DNA from: Nilaparvata lugens
Lineage: Eukaryota; Arthropoda; Insecta; Hemiptera; Delphacidae
Assembly (NCBI RefSeq): GCF_014356525.2
Contig: NC_052518.1
Location: 7,582,869 to 7,646,868 of the forward strand
Length of the DNA stretch: 64,000 nucleotides
Direction of reading: 5' to 3'
Positions 1 to 10,300 of the stretch are shown here, piece after piece (position 1 is the first letter of the stretch; every line of letters starts with the position of its first letter). A program made the position numbers and the translations under genes. The notes below the pieces were generated by a model. That model had not been told where the DNA came from, ran no database searches, and worked only from the letters and a program-made list of their open reading frames with translations.

Positions 1-145
1 CTCTCGATTCACTTCAATCTGTCAGTATGGCATTAGAGAAAAGGATTCACTTCAATCTGTCAGTATAGATGTAGAGTGAAGGATTCACTTCAATCTGTCA
101 GCATAGCATTAGAGAAAAGGATTCACTTCAATCTGTCAACAAGGG
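1..145. repeat. 38-bp tandem repeat
   Basis: The string GATTCACTTCAATCTGTCA recurs at 6, 44, 82 and 120, a period of exactly 38 bp. It continues past the left edge. No coding role is seen. Confidence 0.9.
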
Positions 146-189
146 AATTTTTTCCCCCTCAAAGGGGAATTATTTTTTCCCTCACTTTC

Positions 190-475
190 TTCATGCCCCT
201 TGTCTATACTTGTGAGGGGGAAGGGAAAATCTATTTGAGAGAGAGATATCTCTTTTCATCCCCCTCATCTCCACTGAGCAAGGGGAAGGGGTTAGAGAGA
301 GATATATCTCTCTCTTTTCATCCCCTTCATCACCACTGGGCAGGGGGAAGGGAAATCCATTTTTAGAAAGAGAGAGAGAAAGATACATCCTTCTCTTTTC
401 ATCCCCCTCATCACCACTGGGTAGGGGGAAGGGGAAATCTATTTTTAGAACACCCCCCACCCTGCGGGCGGGGGG
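190..475. repeat. GA/CT-rich imperfect tandem repeat
   Basis: Four diverged units of about 60-80 bp, each with a GGGGAAGGG core, a GAGAGA run and CTTTTCATCCCC. The short reading frames on both strands here simply read through the repeat. Confidence 0.8.
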
Positions 476-480
476 AAGGG

Positions 481-1296
481 GTGGCATGATGGACGAGGGG
501 GGAGAGGGGGAGGGGGTTTTGGAGCAAAAAAGTCAGTCTGAAATGTAAAAATCTATCTACTAACGTCTTATAAATTGGTTTGCCGGGTGACACTTCAAGA
601 AACTGCGTTACGTTCCCACGTTATGCGCTCACAATGAGAGCGAGTGAGAGCATGCATTTCGGTTCATGGTCGTCTGGAAAGAGCACGAATAGGAGCAGTG
701 GCGAGCAACCCGAAGGCATTCACCTGGAGAGAGAGTGAAACGGAGCAATCTCCTGCGACTGCGCCACTACTTAGTGAATAGGTTATGTGAATAAGTATAA
801 GTGAATAGGTATAAGCAGAGAAAACTCCTATAATTGTAATTCTGTGGTATAAGTGTAAGTATAATAGGTATAAGTGAATAGGTTATGTTGTAGCAATCAC
901 AATGTTGTGGTAGTTTTCAATCACAAAAGTAGTATAAATCATTTCTCAGCCAATAATAATTTGTTTAACTTGAAAAAATGAGCGCGACTTGCTATGTAAA
1001 AAATTGAATCGAGCACAGTTAGCCCGCCTAAGAGCGAGAGAGACAGAGTGATTTTGTTGAGGATGTGTGAAGGTAAAATAAAATTTTGTTAATATGAAAT
1101 TCAGTGCGAGATTCTTTGTATAAATAAATGTTTTAAATATAATTCTTTGTATAAATAAATGTTTTAAATTGTTACTATTATTTCATCCTTCTTTCTACTA
1201 TAGGAATGAATATTCACATTAAAATTATTTTACCACTCAAAGTCGTTGTCACGTAAAACTTTCGCCCATATACCAACTTTACAGGCAACTATGCAA
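481..1296. other. Non-coding, no gene seen
   Basis: AT-rich intergenic or intronic sequence. At 775-900 there is a short degenerate run of GTGAATAGGTATAAG-like units. Nothing else recognised. Confidence 0.6.
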
Positions 1297-2492
1297 TTTT
1301 TTTTCCTTGATAGTTTCTATTTCTCTGCTTCATCCACAACTGCCAGAAATAACACGATTATGATAAGTTAATGGAATGTACCAACATTTTCTCTTTTTTC
1401 CTTGATAGTTCCTATTTCTCTGCTTCATCCACAACAGCCAAAAATAACACGATTATGTTAAGTTAATGGAATGTACCAACATTTTCTCTTTTTTCCTTGA
1501 TAGTTCCTATTTCTCTGCTCAATCCACAGCTGCCAAAAATAACACAATTACGATAAGTTAATGGAATGTACCAACATTTCTCTTTTTTCCTTGATAGTTC
1601 CTATTTCTCTGCTTCATCCACAACTGCCAAAAATAACACAATTACGATAAGTTAATGGAATGTACCAACATTTTCTCTTTTTTCCTTGATAGTTCCTATT
1701 TCTCTGCTTCATCCACAACTGCCAAAAATAACACGATTATGATAAGTTAATGGAATGTACCAACATTATCTCTGTTTTCCTTGATAGTTCCTATTTCTCT
1801 GCTTCATCCACAACAGCCAAAAATAACACGATTACGATAAGTTAATGGAATGTACCAACATTTTCTCTTTTTTCCTTGATAGTTCCTATTTCTCTGCTTC
1901 ATCCACAACTGCCAAAAATAACACGATTATGATAAGTTAATGGAATGTACCAACATTTTCTCTTTTTTCCTTGATAGTTCCTATTTCTCTGCTTCATCCA
2001 CAACAGCCAAAAATAACACGATTACGATAAGTTAATGGAATGTACCAACATTTTCTCTTTTTTTTCCTTGATAGTTCCTATTTCTCTGCTTCATCCACAA
2101 CTGCCAAAAATAACACGATTATGATAAGTTAATGGAATGTACCAACATTTTCTCTTTTTTCCTTGATAGTTCCTATTTCTCTGCTTCATCCACAGCTGCC
2201 AAAAATAACACGATTACGATAAGTTAATGGAATGTACCAACATTTCTCTTTTTTCCTTGATAGTTCCTATTTCTCTGCTCAATCCACAGCTGCCAAAAAT
2301 AACACGATTACGATAAGTTAATGGAATGTACCAACATTTCTCTTTTTTCCTTGATAGTTCCTATTTCTCTGCTTCATCCACAACTGCCAAAAATAACACG
2401 ATTATGATAAGTTAATGGAATGTACCAACATTTTCTCTTTTTTCCTTGATAGTTCCTATTTCTCTGCTTCATCAACAACTGCCAAAAATAAC
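1297..2492. repeat. 95-bp minisatellite, about 13 copies
   Basis: The marker CCTTGATAGTT begins at 1305, 1400, 1495, 1589, 1684, 1779, 1874, 1969, 2066, 2161, 2255, 2349 and 2444, so the unit is 94-97 bp. Each unit also has TCTCTGCTTCATCCACAAC, AATAACACGATTA and AATGGAATGTACCAACA. Units differ by a few substitutions and T-run lengths. Adjacent repeats leave no spacers. Confidence 0.97.
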
Positions 2493-3105
2493 ATTACTTC
2501 ATCTGAGTCATCCATCACTCACGTCTGCCACTTTATCGCAACCTCAAATTAGAACTCTTACTTCAAAATCTATGTCTTAATTCAAATCGCAATTGACAAG
2601 TCTACGTCACGACTAACTAGTCCAAAACGGCGTCGCGCCGCGCTCGCAGTGCACGGACCTTCCATTTTCCGCTCTCCTGCGCGCCGCGCCGCCCCACCGA
2701 CCTAGTGCTCGCTCACCTTTAGTTCTCTTAGTACTAGATCTAAACAAGTACTTAAGTACTCTTAAGAGAATTTGTGTAGAACTGGAATTGAGTACTCCAA
2801 AGCCACGTCGATTTTTGGACGTTAGATTTTTTGCCGTCCTCATGAAATTCTCCAGATTGAACAGAACTTGACAACCATAATCCAATTGACATCATCTGCT
2901 TGATCTAATAGAATTGAATTAGAAGAATGTTGAAGTGACACATAAGCTATAGCTACATTTGGACTGTTGTAAAAATTAGAATTGTAACCGTTTTGGGCTT
3001 ATAAGCCTGTGGTACTTTTCTCTAAGTTGTGTAATTCTGAATGATTAAATAAACAAAAATCAAAAATGTTTGTTTAACTGGCTTTATTCAGTACTTTCAA
3101 TTATA
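2493..3105. other. Non-coding with small GC-rich island and old repeat tail
   Basis: 2625-2715 is strikingly GC- and CpG-rich (GGCGTCGCGCCGCGC and similar) in an AT-rich setting. The TTTGGACGTTAGATTTTT piece near 2812 recurs in altered form near 35.55 kb, so this is probably an old transposable-element remnant. Around 2995-3050, a GGGCTTATAAGCCTG hairpin followed by TTAAATAAACAAAAA resembles a retroposon 3' tail also seen near 35.88 kb. Confidence 0.45.
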
Positions 3106-3965
3106 CAGAGTGGGTGAAAAGTCCGAGAACGGCTCAATATCTCATACACAAATGTAATTTGAGGGTGGGTGTGATTGGGAATCCTAATCAAATTGGAAAT
3201 TCTACTTTACTATGAGTTTAAAAATCTGGTCCGCCATCTTGGATCCACCATATTGAATGCAACTTTATTTTTTTAAATAGGAAGGTGGTCATGCAATACA
3301 TGATTTCGATACGAAATTTCAAGAAAAAATGAATGGCGGAAAACGCATATCGATATCTCGAACTGTATCGAAGATATTCACATTATAAATCAATACTATT
3401 CAAAGCAGAAAAGAGAGAAAAAAGTATGAGAACGGCTTAGTATCTCATAAGAAAATGTGATTCCAAGGTGGGTGTGATTGGGAATCCTACTCAAATTTAA
3501 AATACTAATTTATTTTTTTTAAATAGGAAGGTGGTCATGCGATATATGATTTCGATACGGAATTCCAAGAAAAAATGAATGGTGAAAACCGCACATCGAT
3601 ATCTCGAACCGTTCAGAAGATATTCACATTATTAATCAATACCACTTATGTATTTCATTTCTGATTTGCATGGTATTGATTAATAATGTGAATATCTTCT
3701 AAACGGTTTGAGATATTCATGTGCGGTTTTCGCCATTCATTTTTTCTTGAAATTCTGTATTGAAATCATGGATTGTAAGACAACCTTCCTATTTAAAAAA
3801 AAATAAATTTGCATTCAATATGGCGGATCCAAGATGGCGGACCAGATTTTTAAAAGCATAGTAAAGTAGAATTTGAAATTTGAGTAGGATCCCCAATCAC
3901 ACCCACCGTCAAATTACCTTTGTGTATGAGATATTAAGCTGTTATCGGACTTTTCACCCACGCTG
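3106..3965. mobile_element. TIR DNA element with TA duplications
   Basis: Ends CAGAGTGGGTGAAAAGTCC and, inverted, CAGCGTGGGTGAAAAGTCC, flanked by TA on both sides (3104-3105, 3966-3967). The inverted arms are long (about 295 bp each). A further direct, diverged copy of the left arm lies at 3405-3650. No transposase is present. The TA target suggests the Tc1/mariner superfamily. It sits just 62 bp from the exon 11 donor. Confidence 0.85.
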
Positions 3966-4026
3966 TATGTACAATAATAATCCTGGAATACCAGTGAACA
4001 CTTGAGAAATGTATGGGTTCACTTAC

Positions 4027-4307
4027 ATGAAGTTTGGTGTTATTTTGCAGTGTGGCAAGTAGACGAGGCTTGACTTGGGAAGCAGTGGTGGATGAGGAGT
4101 TGGAGCTGGTGGCATTTGGTGTTTGATTGATGGTCGAATTGCGTTGTGGTGTCTGGATGCCATTTCCCCCTCCATACGTCGAGTACAGTGTCACCGTTGG
4201 GATTCCTGGTCCCAAGCATTCCAGTACAAAATAGGCTAGACTACGACTGAAATAAGCATTGTGGTAGGTGCATGGTCGATACAGGTCTTCCACTTTATGG
4301 CTTTTCT
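4027..4307 (-). CDS. DPP-like exon 11 (last in window)
   Basis: 281 nt, acceptor ...ttaattgcag, donor GTAAGT. Encodes EKSHKVEDLYRPCTYHNAYF, SRSLAYFVLECLGPGIPTVTL and YST, then about 30 Asn/Ser/Thr/Gln-rich residues with sequons NST, NQT, NAT and NSS, then KPRLLATLQNNTKLH. C-Y--A-FS---Y-VLEC-GPG-P is the final propeller blade. Cys528 and Cys546 are 18 residues apart, as in the second disulfide of DPP IV there. The next exon, leading into the hydrolase domain, is off the left edge. Confidence 0.93.
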
Positions 4308-7300
4308 CTGCAATTAAAAAACAGACCAACGTTATTTTAAATGAGCCTATTGGGACCAAAAAGAGCAATCTCCACCATTTTTGCATTTTCATGGTTTTGT
4401 TCCATTCTATGTATAGAAAAGCGCTCTATCCAATGCTCAACACAGATACTACGAAAAGATACAAGATCCATGTTAAAATTGGATCCAAAAATCGTGGTTC
4501 TTTTCAAAAAGAGAAAATCTCCACCGACTGTTGGAATCATAAGAGACAAACTCCATTCCAGCCAACCAGCAGGAAGGAAGCTGTCACGTGACCACTGTTC
4601 CAGCTGTTCAAGTTCGAGGTTATGTTTTGTTTTACGTGCATTCATTGTTCATTGTTGTCTAATTCCAGCTATCAAATCGCTATATTTTCATTGAATATAG
4701 AGTTATTATAGGCTTTCAGTGTTCCAATAATTATGTTGAATTATTATTATTAAGAGTAGAAACTTAGAGCCAAGAGTGAAACTTAGTGGAGCTATGGATC
4801 CCGAAACACCTGAAGTGATCTCTGTGGCTCCATCAAAAGCTCGGAAGAGAAGTCGCCAGCCAGATAAGTGGAAAAAAACATTATTTAAAAGCAAAGGTAC
4901 TGTAACCTGTCTAGAACTTATATTAATTTGATACTGTAAGAATAATACTAGTTGTACTTCTACTTGATACTGTGAAATAATATTATTCAGAGTGCAACAC
5001 AGCTCCTTCTCCTTAGCTTGATAATAGTTAAGAATGGGTTGACCAAGAGAATACGGTTTACACAATCATTCAAACAATCTATAAGATCACTGAAAATTCA
5101 TTTACCCAACAGGTACACTCCAAAGGATTTGGCAACAGCCTCGAAATGTAAAGAGAAGCATGTTACTAAATCGTTTAGATGTGGCACACTCTCAACAGTT
5201 TCACAGTAGATTCTCCAGCAATAGGGATTATAATTCGCAAAGTCCTTTCCTTTTTAAATATATTAATACAATTCCAGTAGAGAGAAGAAGACCTAATGAT
5301 AGCTCAATGACAATTGTCTTGATTACAATCTTTTCTTATAAAATTTCAATGATGTTTGATATTGGAGGTGTTCAGCTATATGTTGTGGAGATTTGAGCAA
5401 AAAGGACAATATCCAGGTATGTTGGGAACAAAAAAGACAATATCCACTATAAAAAAATATTTGGTACCAGAAAGAGCAATCTCCAATTTCATTTACTAAA
5501 AATCTAAAATACTACTGTCTTATTCATTGAAATGTTGTTGTAATTGTTAATAAAAATATTACAACAAAACAATAAGAAAATCAGCCCTTATTCTCTATTA
5601 CAAATAAAGAGAACAGAAAATTTGCTTCTACTGAAAAATTTACTAAATTTTTCTTTTGCCCTTTTTGGTTCTAGTAGGCTCAAATATGATATGAGCTTCT
5701 CAGTAATCAAGGGCCGTAATCATAAAAACGATTCGTGAAAACATTCATTGCTGTGTAAAATTTTATTGCCCAGCCACTAGCTAATTTAATACCTTTCTAG
5801 AGAATCGTTTATTTATATATGTCTGATTGAATAATATAGAAAATGAGATTATATTATGTATAAACCGGCATATTTTATTTACTTTTCCCATTGAATGACC
5901 GGCAGAATAATTTGGTTTTCAAAATTGAATAGAATACATCGGATGAGTCCAAATATTTTATGAATAATTTTTACAATGCAGATGCATACCTCAACACGTG
6001 GGCTATTGCTTCAGTTTTTTATCTAGCGGTGAGATTCGTACCCGCGACCATATAAACATTTCAAATAGGTCTCGGCTAACCTGGCCGGCTCACAGAAACA
6101 TAGATTCGAAAAATGAATATTGAAAAATGAATAATATGAAAGTTACATATTAAAATTCAATAATGAATAGTTCTGAGACTCCAGTTGCTTCTTTGAACTC
6201 AATGCGTCTTAGATCGGTCCATTCACTCAAGTAATAAATCAAAAAGAGTTCCTTCTTTTTTTCATTTTTATCAATTTTTTTGGGATTCCCCAAGGAACAG
6301 TTCTTGGGCCAATTCTGTATTTGGCATATGGAAATGAGCTATGTTCAATTAAGATAAGAGGAAGAGTAATAGCTTTTGCTGATGATAAGTGTATACTATT
6401 TGAAGGAAACACCTGGGAGGAAGTTTTTAATCTGGCACAGGAAGAATTGATGAAAGTCGATAAATGGTTAAGAGAAGATTTGCTTACAGTAAATGCAACA
6501 AAAACGAAATTTTTAGCCTTTTCTCTGACAGAACGGACGAGACCACCGGATTCTTCAATAATCCTGCATCACTGTGGAAGCACCAACAACCCGTGTGATT
6601 GCCCTTCAATTCAACAAGTCAATGAAATAAAATATTTAGGAACAATAGTGGACAACAAATTCAAATGGGACAAGCACATTTATCTATCAATTACCCGGAT
6701 CAGGAAGCTTCTCTACAAATTCTATCAACTCCGTAAAATCCTCAACTATGAGACATTAAAAAATGTTTATTTTTCTTTAGTGCAATCAATTTAAGATACG
6801 TCATAATTATCTGGGGAGCTACGAATTTTATACATGTTGAACCTCTCTATAAACTTCAAAAACGAATACTAAAAGTAATAGGCTTTAAGGAAAATTAATT
6901 CCCACGAACATTATTTTCAAGGATAGTAAGTACTGAGTGTAAGACAACTCTACATCCAGGCTATCATCACGCGAATGAGGAGAAACAACGAACACATAAG
7001 ACTGGCAGATCATAACCATCAAACAAGGCAGAGAAACACGTATTCAATAGTACCAAGGATGAACACTATATTTGGGCAAAGAAACTACACATATTTGGGA
7101 CCAAAAATTTATAATTCAATACCAAGTTACATTAGGGAAGAATTCAATAGACACAGGTTCAAGAAAAGTTTATTTCCTGGTTGGTTGATATTGGAGTGGA
7201 AAATTGTGAAAATTTAGTTAGACTGTAAATATTATTCTTCATTCTTCTCTTTACTGTTTTTCATTTTTCTAAAAATAACCTTTCTTATTATTATCCTTAA

Positions 7301-10300
7301 TAGAACATTATATTTATCTACTAATTTCATATTTTGTTTGTATTATAAATTTTTACTAATTTTTTTATAAAAAAACTTTAATCCCATATCAGTGAATGAA
7401 TTTTGTAAATAGTAATAATTATTACACGCAATAAGCAACTAATTACTTATACCCCAACACATATAATATATATATAATGATCTTACTTCGCACATATTAC
7501 TTAAAATGAATAATTGACGAAAGATTTCCATTTACTTTAGAAAATCGATTTTAATGTCAATTATAATATAAATCTCAATAAATCTTAAACTGTACAAATA
7601 TGAACATTCAATGATTCTCTCATCAGCTCTGCTGTTAGTTTGATAAAGAACATTAGTAAATTATTAACAAGTCATATGGTTCATATGATTAGAAAGAAGA
7701 AGCGTGAATGTAGAGCAACCAGCTTCTTACATCTCCCCCCCTTGAACGAGAAACTTCCTCGAAGGTGTCAATTTGCTTGAGTGACAGATGATTGGTTCAC
7801 TCCCATTAATTCCGCAGGCCACTTCATACATTGAGTTTGATATTCTTCTTATAATGGGGAACGGTCCACTTCTAACTTCATCTAATTTATTTCTATTCAA
7901 CTTGTTCCCTTTTTCTATATACACTAGTTCTTTTTCCTTGAAACCATATATTCTTCTGTTCTTATCACATCTCAGTTTGTTCCGTTTGTGGTTTAAATTG
8001 GAATTTTTTATTGCTTCTTCTCTGTCTATTTGTAAGTTTCATTTTTCCTCAGTTGTGATGGTATTATTTCCAAATCCTCTCCCAATAGCAGATATCTTGG
8101 TGTAAATTTAGTAGTGCTATGGATTGTCTTGTTGTATTCTGATGTGCAACTTTCCGCTATTTTCGACCACGTCTGCGTTCTTCCTTCTGGACTATTCACT
8201 TTGCATCTAATACGATTCACCAATGTCTGGTTTAGCCGCTCATTAAGACCATTTGATTGTGGGCAATCTACCGATGTGAACACCATTGTAACACCTTTTT
8301 CGAGTAGGTAATCTCTAAACTTTTTTGATTTGATAGACGCATATTGATCAGCTAATAGGATCTTGACAGAATGGTTTTGTAAGATAGGATCTAGCAATGA
8401 ATGTATTCTTTAGTAGTTTGACCGCTAGAGCTTGAAGTGAATGCATATCTAGAGAAGTGATCGACCAATATGTGTAGGTATCGTTTTGTTGAGTTGTTTC
8501 CACCAAACCCTCCAACAGTATCTATCGACATGATCTCATACGGTTCACTAGCTGGACCCAATTGTGAAAGTAATCCTATTGAGCGACCTCTTCTTGTTTT
8601 ATTCTTCTTACATATATGACACGAATCACAATAGCGCTTGACCATTTCATCCATGTTGGAAAAGTAGTAATGTGGACGTATGTGTAATAGTGTGTGGTGA
8701 GTTCCGATATGTCCTAGTTGAAAATGAGTTTTCTCAATCATTCTTTACCCTTTTCTTGAGAAAGGAAGATTCTTTTGTTTCCTTTCATACATTTGTAGAA
8801 TATTTCCTCTTTATATTCAACATTCCTATTATTCATTATTGCTTCTTTGTTTTTTTCTTGATCGTCTTTTATTTCTTGTATAGATATCAAATTCACAACT
8901 GTTAAAATGTCTTCATTTCCTTCAAAGTGCTCTAAAACTGGATTTCTTGATAAAGTATCTGCTTCAACATTTCCTTTTCCTGGGCTATATATCAATGTGA
9001 ATCATATTGCGATAGGTAGTATACAAGATCTCCCAATTCTTCATCGGTTCGTGCTTTCACTCTGAGATTCTCCAATGGTTTGTGGTCTGTGATCACTGTA
9101 AACTTCCGTCCTATCAACCAATATTGCCAATACATAATTGTCTCTTTTATAGCCATACATTCCAGATAAATAGCTTTTTTCTTCTTTTGAGCAGGGCTCA
9201 GTTTTTTTGAAAAATATGCTACTGGATGAAGCTCATTATTTTCTTTTGGTTGTTTCAGTACAGCTCCAAATACCTCTCCACTGGCATCGGTGAAAATGAA
9301 TACTGGTTTTTCATAATCATAAATTTGTAATACGGGACTAGAACATAAGTATTTCTTCACGTTTTGGAAAGCTTTATCACATGTCTCTGACCAGATAAAA
9401 GGTATGTCCTTCCTCAGTAGATTGTGTAAAGGTTCTAGAACTATCACTGCATTCTCTATGTATTTATAATAGAAATTTATTTTCCCCAAAACTGGCGTAC
9501 ATTCTTCTTGGTTTTCGGTTGTGGGAAATTTTCAATTGCTTTGAGATTGTCAGTGAGTGGACGGACTGAGTTATTTTCAATTATGTGTCCCAAATATTTA
9601 ATTGAACTCCTTGCAAAGTTACATTTTTCCAATTTCAGCTTGAACCCTTCTTTATAAACCGCATCAAGTACGAGTTTATATGTTTCAAGTGTTCCTCAAA
9701 TGTCTTTGAAAATATTAAAATATCATCAATGTAGCAAGTACAAAAATCAGTCAACTTATTTTTTTGTAAAGTGTTACCCAATATTCTTTAAAAAATTGCA
9801 GGCGCGGTCTTCAAACCAAATGGTATCCGTAACCATTGATAATGGCCTTCGTGGGTCACAAATGCAGTTTTCATTCTGTCTTCTTTTTTTATTGGTATTG
9901 TCCAGAATGCTGAATTAACATCAAGTACTGTGTACCATTTACAATTACCAGCCTTCACTGTTATATCTTCTATTCTTGGGAATGGTTGTGGCTCTGGTAT
10001 TACAATTTTGTTCAGTTCCCGGAAGTCAATACATAGCCGTGATTTTTTTTTTTTATATTATAATTGACATTAAAATCGATTTATAATGATCTTACTTCGC
10101 ACATATTACTTAAAATGACGAAATTGACGAAAGATTTTCATTTACTTTAGAAAATCGATTTTAATGTCAATTATAATATAAATCTCAATAAATCTTAAAC
10201 TGTACAAATATGAACATTCAATAATTCTCTCATCAGCTCTGCTGTTAGTTTGATAAAGAACATTAGTAAATTATTAACAAGTCATATGGTTCATATGATT

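Noticed and set aside
76..593. Small reading frames on both strands
   Set aside because: They read through GA/CT-rich tandem repeats and have no protein character.
1297..2492. CRISPR-like regular repeats
   Set aside because: Units are contiguous 95-bp tandem copies with no unique spacers; the genome is a eukaryote.
2613..2885. 90-codon minus-strand frame
   Set aside because: Opened by a GC-rich, stop-poor patch; no motif, no splice context, and the sequence overlaps repeat remnants.
4268..4694. Plus-strand frames of 107 and 117 codons
   Set aside because: They overlap antisense to exon 11 and its upstream intron and show no family features.
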